Source of the DNA: Polyangia bacterium
Lineage (GTDB): Bacteria; Myxococcota_A; Polyangia; Nannocystales; Nannocystaceae
Direction of reading: 5' to 3'
Assembly (NCBI GenBank): GCA_030430565.1
Contig: JAUIKS010000001.1
Coordinates: forward strand, 124,001 to 188,000
DNA: 64,000 nucleotides
Shown: positions 19,429 to 28,816 of the stretch, one piece after another
Numbering within the stretch: position 1 is the stretch's first letter
How the letters are laid out: each line of letters starts with the position of its first letter
The notes under the pieces: generated by a model
Database searches by the model: none
What the model saw: the letters and a program-made list of their open reading frames with translations, nothing else
Told to the model about the DNA's origin: nothing
Translations under genes and position numbers: made by a program

Positions 19429-20497
19429 AAGCCAACAACCCGACGAGCGTCACGAGCTCGCCAGCTACGCCCGGCGCGTCGTCGTGACCGTGGCGATCGT
19501 CATCCTCATCGGCGGCGCCGTCGCGCTGATCGGCGCGATGCTGCGGATGGTCCTCCTGATCTTGCTCGCGGTCGTCTTCGCCGTGTTCATCCAGGGGGCG
19601 GCGCGTCGCCTGGCGCGTCGCCTCTCGTGGCCGCGCTGGGTCTGCGTCGCCGCGATCGTGTCGGCCTTCGCGCTCGTGGTCGCGGGGACCGCCGCGCTGC
19701 TCGGGCCGAGCGTCGCGGGTCAGGCCGAGGAGCTCGCCCGGCGCGTCCCCGAGTCCTTCGCCGCGCTCCGTGACAAGCTCGAGTCGACGGGCCTCGGCGC
19801 GCGCCTGCTCTCGACCGCCCCTGAGCCAGGCAGCCTGCTGGAGTCGAACATGTTCGACCTCAGCGGGATGTCGCGCTGGCTCGGCGGGGCGATCGACGCG
19901 TTCTCTGCCGTCGCCTTCCTGCTCGTGATGATCGCGTTCCTCACCGTCGAGCCCGCGCTGTACCGCGACGGCCTCATCCGGCTCGTCCCGCCCGCGCATC
20001 GAGACATGGCCGAGCGAACAGCTGATGAGATCGAGGCGCGCCTGTTCGAATGGACGATCGCGCGCTTCACCGCGATGGCCGCGGTGTCCGTGCTCACCGG
20101 CGCGGGCCTCTGGCTCGCCGGCGTGCCGATGCCGCTCGCGCTGGGTCTCCTCGCCGGGGTGTTCTCGTTTGTCCCCTTCGTCGGGCCGATCGTCGCGGCG
20201 GTCCCGGGCCTGCTGATCGCCTTGGTCCAGGGCCCGATGATCGCGCTCGCGGCCCTGGGCGTGTACGTCGGCGTCCAGGCGCTCGAGGGCAACGTCATCA
20301 CGCCGCTGCTGCAGAGCAAGATGGCGTCGCTGCCGCCCGTGTTGATGATCGTCTCGCAGTTCGTCTTGGGCGCGAGCGCGGGGATCTCAGGCCTGATCAC
20401 GGCGGGCCCGGTCGCGCTCTTGCTGATGACCCTCGTCGAGTGCGTCTACATCGAGGGGATCCTCGAAGCGGGCGACGACGACGACGCGGGCGACTGA
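19415..20497 (+). CDS. AI-2E/PerM family permease
   Basis: 360 residues from TTG 19415 (SerThrPro follows), with GAGAGAA upstream as a ribosome binding site. The AI-2E transporter family pattern is clear: two N-terminal helices (VVVTVAIVILIGGAVALIGA and MVLLILLAVVFAVFI), a periplasmic helical region around residues 95-165, then five to six helices including LALGLLAGVFSFVPFVGPIVAAVPGLLIAL and the conserved QALEGNVITPLLQSK. The C-terminus is acidic (DDDDAGD). Homologues include the AI-2 exporter TqsA and Na+/H+ antiporter-like members, so the substrate is uncertain. It appears monocistronic and converges with the sulfotransferase gene. Confidence 0.88.
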   Translation: MSTPRSQQPDERHELASYARRVVVTVAIVILIGGAVALIGAMLRMVLLILLAVVFAVFIQGAARRLARRLSWPRWVCVAAIVSAFALVVAGTAALLGPSVAGQAEELARRVPESFAALRDKLESTGLGARLLSTAPEPGSLLESNMFDLSGMSRWLGGAIDAFSAVAFLLVMIAFLTVEPALYRDGLIRLVPPAHRDMAERTADEIEARLFEWTIARFTAMAAVSVLTGAGLWLAGVPMPLALGLLAGVFSFVPFVGPIVAAVPGLLIALVQGPMIALAALGVYVGVQALEGNVITPLLQSKMASLPPVLMIVSQFVLGASAGISGLITAGPVALLLMTLVECVYIEGILEAGDDDDAGD

Positions 20498-20521
20498 GAC
20501 AGGCCGCGCGCCCGCGATCGC

Positions 20522-21550
20522 TCACGAGCGCTCGTCGAGCGGCTGCTTCGCGAGCAGCCGCGCGTAGGGGAAGTCGCTGCCGAGCCGGCGCAGCTCGGCC
20601 GCGAAGAAGTCGTCGAGCCGCGCGTGGTCTTCGGGCGTGAAGAGATCGCTCGAGCCGCCGGCGCGGCCCCGGCGGACCATCACCGGCGGCGCCCGCCCGG
20701 GCAGCGGTTGGATGGGCGGCGCGAACGCGAGGTCGTGGCGCTTCATCCACGCGAAGCCGCTGCGCGTGATGACCTCGGCGCGCTCGTCGGGCGTGAGCGC
20801 GACGCCCATCAAGGCGGCGACGCGGTCGACGGCTCCCGGGAGGTCGCGCCGCAGCGAGTCGAAGGTCAAGACGAGCACGTTCGCGCGCGCGCGCAGAGGC
20901 CACCACGACGCGACGTGCTCGGCCCACGAGCCGAACATCAGGCGGTCCGACACGCAGAGGCGGACCCACTCGCGCGGCGCCATCGTGTGGTCGATCGTGC
21001 AGCCGAGGACGCTGTGGAAGAAGTGGTACCCCGAGGCCAGCGCGTCCTTGGGATCGCGGAGCACCACGACGTAGCGCGCGGACGAGCTGTAGGGGACGTC
21101 GGGCGCGTTGAGGTGGGTCTTGATCGCGCGCATCCCGGTCGGCGCGCGCTGGCGCCCGTCGTCGTGGAGCGACGCGCCGATCGGGATGATGGCGTCGGGC
21201 CAGGGCGCGACGTCGTGGATGTGGTCGAACTCGCCGGCGCCGCGGGTGGCGATCTGGTGGACGACCTGCAACATCCAGTTGGTGCCGCTCTTGGCGTAGG
21301 TGCAGACCAGGACGTCGCGCTCTGTCGGCGTGTAGCCCGCGAACGCGCGCGTGCGCGCCGTCGGTGCCCACCAGCGGTGCGTCGAGTGCAGCGCCCGGAC
21401 GAAGGCGGGCGAGAGCCCGACTCGATCGAGCGCGCGAATCAGCGCCCGCGAGGCTCGCTGGCCTGTGGAGGAGGTGAGGCCGCGCTGACGGGTAGGGCCG
21501 AGGCGCGGCGTCTGTGTCGAGTTCAGCGTCGAGTTCAGCGTCGAGGTCAT
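20522..21550 (-). CDS. PAPS-dependent sulfotransferase
   Basis: 342 residues from ATG 21550. The 5'-phosphosulfate loop is TYAKSGTNWM, the catalytic His lies in IKTHL, and the 3'-phosphate site is RYVVVLRDPKDALASGYHFF. Further family features are FDSLRRDLPGAVDRVAALMG and the late RRGRAGG. Such enzymes move sulfuryl groups from PAPS to hydroxyl or amine acceptors; in bacteria these include lipids, steroids and secondary metabolites. The N-terminus has a short STLNSTLNST repeat encoded by a 12-bp DNA duplication. The enzyme is soluble, the gene monocistronic; the acceptor is unknown. Confidence 0.9.
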   Translation of the reverse strand: MTSTLNSTLNSTQTPRLGPTRQRGLTSSTGQRASRALIRALDRVGLSPAFVRALHSTHRWWAPTARTRAFAGYTPTERDVLVCTYAKSGTNWMLQVVHQIATRGAGEFDHIHDVAPWPDAIIPIGASLHDDGRQRAPTGMRAIKTHLNAPDVPYSSSARYVVVLRDPKDALASGYHFFHSVLGCTIDHTMAPREWVRLCVSDRLMFGSWAEHVASWWPLRARANVLVLTFDSLRRDLPGAVDRVAALMGVALTPDERAEVITRSGFAWMKRHDLAFAPPIQPLPGRAPPVMVRRGRAGGSSDLFTPEDHARLDDFFAAELRRLGSDFPYARLLAKQPLDERS

Positions 21551-21911
21551 CGGAGTGTCGGTCCTTGGGCTTCCCAAGAGTCCAACGGAGTATGGCGCGG
21601 GCGCACACCACCTGCGCAGGGTTTTTCTCGTCGCGCGTCCTCGTCCGCTGCGCGGCTGCGCGGCTGCGCGGTCCGCATCGACGGGATCGGGGACCGACGC
21701 CGGGCGGGCCGGCGCGGTGGTTTGCGATCGTCGGCCCAGACAGGCGCGGCGACGAGGGGGCGCCTTCGCGGCTCGCCACGAGCTCGGCGCGCGGCGACGG
21801 AGGGCGCCGCGCGGACGGCTTGGGCGGCCGGCCGGGTTGGCGCGGCGCGGCGGTCGATGTAGTGAATATGTCTATATGGACATGTTTTAGGAACGGGCGT
21901 AGACGAGGGAG
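21551..21911. other. 361-bp divergent intergenic region
   Basis: It separates the sulfotransferase and the DUF4215 lipoprotein. Open frames here have no start signals and biased composition. The last 60 bases are AT-richer and contain the near-palindrome at 21868-21883 and a promoter-like TATATG, followed by the lipoprotein's ribosome binding site. Confidence 0.4.
21868..21883. promoter_or_regulatory. 16-bp near-palindrome ATGTCTATATGGACAT
   Basis: 14 of 16 positions are symmetric. It lies 29 bp before ATG 21912 and overlaps the likely core promoter, so it may be an operator for the lipoprotein gene. Confidence 0.35.
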
Positions 21912-23462
<1,551 letters not shown>

Positions 23463-23489
23463 TCGATCCCCGCGTGATAGAACCAGCGC

Positions 23490-24059
23490 GTGCGGATCTC
23501 GATCACGCGGCGCTGGGACGGGGGCGCAGCGGCGCCCGGTGAGCACGTCGCGCTCGAGCTCTCGATGACGTCGACGCACCTGCGCGTCGAGTGCACGGCG
23601 CCGCTGCACGGCGACCCGCCGCCCCCGGGTCTGTCGGGGCCGACGCCCGGGCTCTGGAACCATGAGGTCGTCGAGCTGTTCCTGTTTGGCTCGCGCGACG
23701 ACGGCTCGCGCGGCGCCGGGGGGTCCGGCGCGCGCGCTTGGTACCTCGAGCTGGAGCTCGGCCCCCGCGGGCACTACCTCGCGCTGCAGTTCACGGACGT
23801 GCGCGTCCGTCTCGAGCGCGCCCCGATCGAGATCGACTACCGCGCGACGATCGACGGCGCGCGCTGGCGGGGGCGGGCCCTCGTCGCGCGCGCGCTGCTG
23901 CCCGATGGCCTCGCGCGCTACAACGCCCACGCGATCCACGGGCTCGGCCCGCGGCGGCGCTACCTCTCGGCGATCCCCGCTCCTGGTTCGGCCGCGCCGG
24001 ACTTTCACCAGCCCGAGCGCAGCGCGTCGCTCACGGACGCGCTCCTCCTGCGGATGTGA
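23490..24059 (+). CDS. UPF0462 family protein (C4orf33-like)
   Basis: 189 residues from GTG 23490. The central and C-terminal parts match the UPF0462 pattern known from human C4orf33: LWNHEVVELFLFG, YLELELGPRGHYLALQF, a strand-rich middle, then RYNAHAIHGLGPRRRYLSAIP and PDFHQPERSASLTDALL. The fold is expected to be a DOMON/CBM9-like beta-sandwich; no enzymatic activity is established for the family. It has no signal peptide. A TAGAAC sequence 6 nt upstream of the start resembles, but does not fully match, the -10 motif used at other starts. Confidence 0.75.
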   Translation: MRISITRRWDGGAAAPGEHVALELSMTSTHLRVECTAPLHGDPPPPGLSGPTPGLWNHEVVELFLFGSRDDGSRGAGGSGARAWYLELELGPRGHYLALQFTDVRVRLERAPIEIDYRATIDGARWRGRALVARALLPDGLARYNAHAIHGLGPRRRYLSAIPAPGSAAPDFHQPERSASLTDALLLRM

Positions 24060-24068
24060 GCGCCGCGC

Positions 24069-24671
24069 TCACAGGTCGTCGTCGAGGACGCAGACGTTGT
24101 TGGTGGCGGTGAACATGCCGCAGTACGGCGCGAGGCCTTCGCAGTCGGCGTCGGCGCAGCAGCCTTGGAGGACGATCACCCCGTCGACGCACGGGAACTC
24201 GACGTCGCAGGTATCGGGCTCGACGCCGCAGGCGATCCCCTGACACAGCTCGCAGCGCTCGAGCGTGAGCTCGCCCGAGACCTCGACCAGCGCCGCGCAG
24301 TCCATCGAGCCGATCACGTCGGCGCACTCGGGAGCGCCCGTGGTCGCGCCCGTTGAGGCCGTTCCCGTCGTGCTCGTCGTGCTCGTCGTGCTCGTCGCGC
24401 TCGCGGTGCTCGACGAGCCGGCGTCGCTGGTCGTGGCCCCGGCGGTCGTCGACGTCGCGCTGCCCGTGCCGCCGGCGGTCGTCGACGTCGCGCTGCCCGT
24501 GCCGCTCGTGCCGCTCGTGCCGCCCGTGCTTGACGCGTCTGAGCTGGTGTTCTCGTCATCGCCGCACGCGGGCGCGAGCGTCAGCACGAGGAGCGCGAGC
24601 GAGCAGGCGAGGCCGCGCAAGCGCGTGCACAGCGTGAACAGGGAGGTCGAGGGCGTCGAGTGGTGGTCCAT
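24069..24671 (-). CDS. lipoprotein with Thr/Ser-rich linker and Cys-rich C-terminus
   Basis: 200 residues from ATG 24671. The signal peptide ends LAPAC (Cys36). A linker of Thr, Ser, Gly and Ala (about 40-115) includes SATSTTAGG and TSTTSTTSTTG. The C-terminal 80 residues hold about ten cysteines (CADVIGSMDCAAL, CELCQGIACG, CDVEFPC, QGCCADADCEGLAPYC), so a disulfide-stabilised extracellular knot is expected. No family recognised. An open frame extends upstream to 26048 but lies inside the opposite-strand gene and is a shadow. It is divergent from the FG-GAP lipoprotein gene at 24834. Confidence 0.78.
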   Translation of the reverse strand: MDHHSTPSTSLFTLCTRLRGLACSLALLVLTLAPACGDDENTSSDASSTGGTSGTSGTGSATSTTAGGTGSATSTTAGATTSDAGSSSTASATSTTSTTSTTGTASTGATTGAPECADVIGSMDCAALVEVSGELTLERCELCQGIACGVEPDTCDVEFPCVDGVIVLQGCCADADCEGLAPYCGMFTATNNVCVLDDDL

Positions 24672-24833
24672 GGGCGCTCGCCGTAGATCTTTTTGTAGCG
24701 CCGATCTTATGGTTTGAACACGTCGCCGTCGACGGCCACCCGATTTGCATGGCGCCGATCCGCGCGCGAAGATACGCGCGCTCCCGGGCGTCGCCTGGAG
24801 CCCACAAGTGCACCTGCAAAGAGAGCCGCTGAT

Positions 24834-26591
24834 ATGACCCTTGATCGTGTCGACCTGCGAACCATCACCGCGCTGCTGCTGGTCCCTCTGCTGCCGCTCG
24901 CCTGCGGCGACGACAACGGCGGGACTGCGGGGACAGCCGGCGAGACCGGCACGACGGACCCCGCGGTGCTGACGACCGGGGGGAGCGCGGCGAGCAATAC
25001 CAATACAAATACAAATACAAACGCGACGGGCACGGGGACCGGCGGGGCCTCGACCGGCACCATGACGAGCGCGAGCACGAGCTCCGGCGGCACGATGGGC
25101 ATCAAGTTCGATGTCGGCGGCGCCGACGACGTCGGCGCGACCGGCGGGCCGATGGTCGACGAGTGCAAGGTCGTCGACAACATGGACGCCGTGGGCGACT
25201 GCGAGGAGTTCGCGCCCCCCGACAGCTTCGAGCCCGCGGTCCAGTGGACCTTCGGCGAGAGCGAGAACAGCTGGATCACGCCGCTCGTCGGCAACTTCAC
25301 CGACGACGACCAAAACGGCGAAATTGATCTCTGCGACATCCCCGATGTCCTGCTCGTCTCCAACACCTCCGTCAGCTACAACACGATGTGCTACATCCAC
25401 GTGATCGACGGCGAGACGGGCCTCGAGCACTTCAACATCCCGCCCAGCGAGATGGTCTCGTGCACGGCGACGCCGGCCTTCGGCGACATCGACAACGACG
25501 GCCTGCCCGAGATCGTCGCGATCTGGAACGACGGCGGCACCTTCCGCGTCAAGGCCTTCGAGCACGACGGGAGCGTCAAGTGGGTCAATACCACCGACGG
25601 CGGCAGCGCGTCGCAGTTCTACCGTGAGTCGGGGGCGGTCGCGCTGCACGACCTCGACGCCGACGGCGACGTCGAGATCATCTTCAACCACGAGGTCTAC
25701 GACCACGAGGGCACCATGCTGTGGGAGGTCACGAACCCGCAGCCCGGCGAGCTCGAGGCGACCGCGGCCGCCGACCTCGACGGCGACGGCATGATGGAGG
25801 TCGTCACCGGGCACTCCGCCTACCGCCACGACGGCACCGTCTACTTCGAGAACTACCCGACCATCACCTCGCAGTCGATCCCGCAGATCGCCGATCTCGA
25901 CGACGACCCCGAGCCCGAGATCTTCGTGACCTCCGGCCAGGGCCTGTGGATGGTCGAGCACGACGGCGCCATCAAGTACGGCCCCGTGACGCCGACGGGC
26001 GTGGGCGCCGGCGCGTACCTCGTCTGGCAGCGCCCCGGCACCGTCCACGACTTCGATGGCGACGGCGTCTCGGAGTGGGCGAGCTCCTCGCGCGAGTTCT
26101 ACGCCGTCTACGAGGGCCCGACCCCCGCCGACGTGCTGTGGCAGTCGATGGTCGCGGACAACTCAGGCGCGGCGGGGGGCACGGCCTTCGACTTCGACGG
26201 CGACGGCATCGCCGAGGCGATGTACGCCGACGAGGACTACCTGCGCATCTACGACGGGCTCTCGGGCAACGTCCTGCTGCAGCAGTCCCGCAACTCGCCG
26301 ACCATCAGCGAGTACCCGACCGTCGCCGACATCGACAACGACGGCTCCGCCGAGATCCTGGTTGTCTCCCACGGCGGCGCGGAGCCGGCCCTGCAGGCGA
26401 TCCGCGACGTCGAGGACCGCTGGATTCAGGCCCGGCGGATCTGGAACCAGCACGCCTACTACGTGACGAATGTCCGCGAGGACAGCACGATCCCGCAGAC
26501 GCCCATCGACTCGTGGAAGACGCTCAACACCTACCGCACCAACGCGCAGATCGAGGGCGGCGGGCTGTGCAAGCCCGAGCCTCCAGGATAG
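24834..26591 (+). CDS. lipoprotein with FG-GAP/VCBS repeats
   Basis: 585 residues from ATG 24834, after GAGAG. Lipobox PLAC (Cys24). A Thr/Asn/Gly linker includes SNTNTNTNTNATG. From about residue 120 to the end there are repeated VCBS/FG-GAP blades with motifs such as DIDNDGLPEIVAIW, DLDADGDVEIIFNH, DLDGDGMMEVVTGH, DLDDDPEPEIFVTS, DFDGDGVSEW, DFDGDGIAEAMYAD and DIDNDGSAEILVVS, about seven in all, forming a Ca2+-binding beta-propeller like the head of integrin alpha chains. The C-terminus ends with RIWNQHAYYVTNVREDSTIP, common in myxobacterial members. It is a surface protein probably involved in adhesion or binding. Confidence 0.88.
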   Translation: MTLDRVDLRTITALLLVPLLPLACGDDNGGTAGTAGETGTTDPAVLTTGGSAASNTNTNTNTNATGTGTGGASTGTMTSASTSSGGTMGIKFDVGGADDVGATGGPMVDECKVVDNMDAVGDCEEFAPPDSFEPAVQWTFGESENSWITPLVGNFTDDDQNGEIDLCDIPDVLLVSNTSVSYNTMCYIHVIDGETGLEHFNIPPSEMVSCTATPAFGDIDNDGLPEIVAIWNDGGTFRVKAFEHDGSVKWVNTTDGGSASQFYRESGAVALHDLDADGDVEIIFNHEVYDHEGTMLWEVTNPQPGELEATAAADLDGDGMMEVVTGHSAYRHDGTVYFENYPTITSQSIPQIADLDDDPEPEIFVTSGQGLWMVEHDGAIKYGPVTPTGVGAGAYLVWQRPGTVHDFDGDGVSEWASSSREFYAVYEGPTPADVLWQSMVADNSGAAGGTAFDFDGDGIAEAMYADEDYLRIYDGLSGNVLLQQSRNSPTISEYPTVADIDNDGSAEILVVSHGGAEPALQAIRDVEDRWIQARRIWNQHAYYVTNVREDSTIPQTPIDSWKTLNTYRTNAQIEGGGLCKPEPPG

Positions 26592-26597
26592 ATACCC

Positions 26598-26611
26598 CCG
26601 GCGCGCGCCGG
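26598..26611. repeat. perfect 14-bp palindrome CCGGCGCGCGCCGG
   Basis: It lies 7 bp after the FG-GAP lipoprotein stop. It may form a terminator-like hairpin, but no T-tract follows. Confidence 0.3.
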
Positions 26612-26715
26612 TGAACTCGCGTACATGGCCCTTGATGTCGACGGGCATCGAGTAGCGATCTCGCGCTACGTGTCCTTCGACGGAGCGCTCGCGCTCGCGG
26701 CTCGGCGGGGCCTGA

Positions 26716-26721
26716 TACGCT
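26716..26721 (+). promoter_or_regulatory. -10 element TACGCT for a leaderless acetyltransferase mRNA
   Basis: TACGCT ends 6 nt before ATG 26728. Confidence 0.45.
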
Positions 26722-26727
26722 CGGGGC

Positions 26728-27381
26728 ATGGCGATCCACCCTCCCGCGCTCGTGCGCGTCCCCAAAGACGGGCGCGCGCTCGAGCTGCGGCCGCCGAGCC
26801 CACGCGACGCGCCGGCGCTGATCGAGGCGATCAAGGCGAGCCTGCCCGAGCTGCGTCGCTTCATGCCCTGGGCCCACGCCGACAACACCGTCGAGCAGCA
26901 GTACGCGCGGCTCGTCGGGATCCAGCGCGACTACTGGGGCGCGGGCGACACGGTGTTCCACCTGTGGGAGGGGCCGCGCATGCTCGGCTGCTTCGGGATG
27001 CACGCGCGCACCCTCAACACGCGCGGCCGCGAGCTGGGTTACTGGGTGCGCAGCGACGCGGCGGGGCAGGGGGTGGCGACGACGATCACGCGCGCGCTGG
27101 TGATCGTCGGCGTGGAGCACTTCGGGCTCGAGCGCGTTCAGCTGATGTACAACGCCGCGAATCACGGCAGCCGACGCGTCGCCGAGAAGTGCGGCTTTCA
27201 GCTCGAGGGGCGTATGCAGAGCTTCGAGACCGCGCCCACCGAGGCGGAGCTCGCCGCGGGGAGGACCGAGGCGCGCGTCACGGTGATGACCGCGCTGCTG
27301 CGTGATCAGGCCCGCGCGCTGCCCTGGTACGCGCCGCTGCGGGAGCGCCTCGAGATCTTCGGCTGGCGCGAGCTCGTCTGA
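26728..27381 (+). CDS. GNAT acetyltransferase, RimJ/RimL type
   Basis: 217 residues. The GNAT fold is seen in LELRPPSPRDAPALIEAI (strand 1 and helix 1), RELGYWVRSDAAGQGVATTITRALV (strand 4 and the acetyl-CoA Q/RxxGxG/A loop, here AAGQGVA) and LMYNAANHGSRRVAEKCGFQLEG (N- and GF-motifs near the C-terminus). This matches the RimJ/RimL branch that acetylates protein N-termini or small amines. The last 40 residues are an extra tail (ALPWYAPLRERLEIFGWRELV). It is soluble. The target cannot be predicted, and the gene lies 35 bp before the HisD-like gene, which has its own -10 element. Confidence 0.88.
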   Translation: MAIHPPALVRVPKDGRALELRPPSPRDAPALIEAIKASLPELRRFMPWAHADNTVEQQYARLVGIQRDYWGAGDTVFHLWEGPRMLGCFGMHARTLNTRGRELGYWVRSDAAGQGVATTITRALVIVGVEHFGLERVQLMYNAANHGSRRVAEKCGFQLEGRMQSFETAPTEAELAAGRTEARVTVMTALLRDQARALPWYAPLRERLEIFGWRELV

Positions 27382-27403
27382 GCGTCGGCCCCAGCCCGGG
27401 GGG

Positions 27404-27409
27404 TATTAT
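27404..27409 (+). promoter_or_regulatory. -10 element TATTAT for a leaderless HisD-like mRNA
   Basis: TATTAT ends 7 nt before GTG 27417. Confidence 0.5.
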
Positions 27410-27416
27410 CCCGCCC

Positions 27417-28724
27417 GTGGAGTGGCTCAAGCGACGGCAGCTGGACATCGAGAGTGAAGGCCGCAAGGTCCGCGCGGCGGTCGAGACGATCCTCGCGGAC
27501 ATTCGCGCGCGCGGCGAGGAGGAGGTGCGCGCGCTCGCCAAGCGCTTCGACGGCTGGACCGGCGACTTCGTGCTCTCCGAGGAGAAGAAGCGAGCGCTCA
27601 TCGCCCAGGTGACGGAGCGGGAGAAGGCCGACCTCCGCTTCGCGCACGCCCAGGTCAAGCGCTTCGCGCAGGCCCAGCGCGCGAGCATCCAGGAGTTTGA
27701 GCTCGAGACCGAGCCCGGCGTCGTGCTCGGGCAGCGGATCATCCCGGTGCAGTGTGCCGGCTGCTACATCCCGGGCGGGCGCTACGCCCACGCGGCCTCG
27801 GCGATCATGAGCATCACGACGGCCAAGGCGGCCGGCGTCCCCTACATCATCGCCGCGTCCCCGCCGAAGGAGGGCGCGATCGCGGCGGTCACGGTGTTCG
27901 CGATGGAGCTCGCGGGCGCCGACGTGATCCTCGAGCTAGGCGGCGTACAGGCGGTCGCGACCATGGCCTTCGGGCTATTCGGGACCCAGCCCGCCGACAT
28001 CCTCATCGGGCCCGGGAACGCCTACGTCGCCGAGGCCAAGCGGCAGCTGTTCGGCGAGGTCGGGATCGATCTGCTGGCCGGCCCGACCGAGACCGCGATC
28101 ATCGCCGACGAGACCGCGGACCCCATGACGGTCGCTATCGACCTCGCGAGCCAGGCCGAGCACGGAGTGGACTCGCCCGCGTGGCTGTTCACGACCTCGC
28201 GCGCGCTCGGCGAGGCGGTCGTTCGGCTCCTCCCGAAGATCGCCGCGGACATGCCGAGCGGCGACGTCGTGCGCGCGTCGTGGGCGAACCTCGGCGAGGT
28301 CGTCGTCTGCGACAGCCGCGAGGAGGTCTGCGCGATCTCGGACCGCTACGCGAGCGAGCACCTGCAGGTCATCGCCCGCGATCTCGAGTGGTGGCGCGCG
28401 AACCTCAAGAACTACGGCTCGCTGTTCCTCGGCGAGGGCTCGACCGTGACCCACGGCGACAAGTGCTCGGGCACCAATCACATCCTGCCGACGCGGCGCG
28501 CGGCTCGCTACACCGGCGGCCTGAGCGTGATGAAATTCCTCAAGGTGTTGACCTGGCAGCGCCTGAGCGAGGGCGCGAACCGGGCGTTCAGCGCCGCGGG
28601 GTCGCGGATCAGCCGCCTCGAGGGGATGGACGGGCACGCGCGCGCGTGCGACTGGCGGCTGCGCAAATACTTCCCCGAGGACGACTGGGACTTCGACGTC
28701 GCCGCGCAGCGGCGGCACGAGTAG
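27417..28724 (+). CDS. histidinol dehydrogenase family enzyme (HpsN-like)
   Basis: 435 residues from GTG 27417. It is an NAD- and Zn-dependent HisD-family enzyme: the substrate and NAD loops GPGNAYVAEAKRQLFG and DLLAGPTETAIIAD are present, and the four zinc ligands align as Gln246, His249 (SQAEHG), Asp348 (HGDKC) and His407 (DGHARA). The segment GTNHILPTRRAARYTGGLSVMKFLK and the absence of any other his gene nearby resemble HpsN (sulfopropanediol 3-dehydrogenase) and other HisD paralogues more than the histidine-pathway enzyme. The true substrate, histidinol or another amino/sulfo alcohol, is open. Confidence 0.85.
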   Translation: MEWLKRRQLDIESEGRKVRAAVETILADIRARGEEEVRALAKRFDGWTGDFVLSEEKKRALIAQVTEREKADLRFAHAQVKRFAQAQRASIQEFELETEPGVVLGQRIIPVQCAGCYIPGGRYAHAASAIMSITTAKAAGVPYIIAASPPKEGAIAAVTVFAMELAGADVILELGGVQAVATMAFGLFGTQPADILIGPGNAYVAEAKRQLFGEVGIDLLAGPTETAIIADETADPMTVAIDLASQAEHGVDSPAWLFTTSRALGEAVVRLLPKIAADMPSGDVVRASWANLGEVVVCDSREEVCAISDRYASEHLQVIARDLEWWRANLKNYGSLFLGEGSTVTHGDKCSGTNHILPTRRAARYTGGLSVMKFLKVLTWQRLSEGANRAFSAAGSRISRLEGMDGHARACDWRLRKYFPEDDWDFDVAAQRRHE

Positions 28725-28816
28725 CGCGTCTCGCCCTGCGCGTCGCAAATTACCCTCGAGTCAGGTCGAGCCGCGGCGGCTTGCCACGGGCTCGCGGATC
28801 CCGGACCCTCGAGGAG

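Noticed and set aside
24671-26048. Upstream extension of the minus-strand lipoprotein
   Set aside because: It is antisense to FG-GAP repeats and only open because GC-rich codons avoid stops; the lipobox requires ATG 24671.
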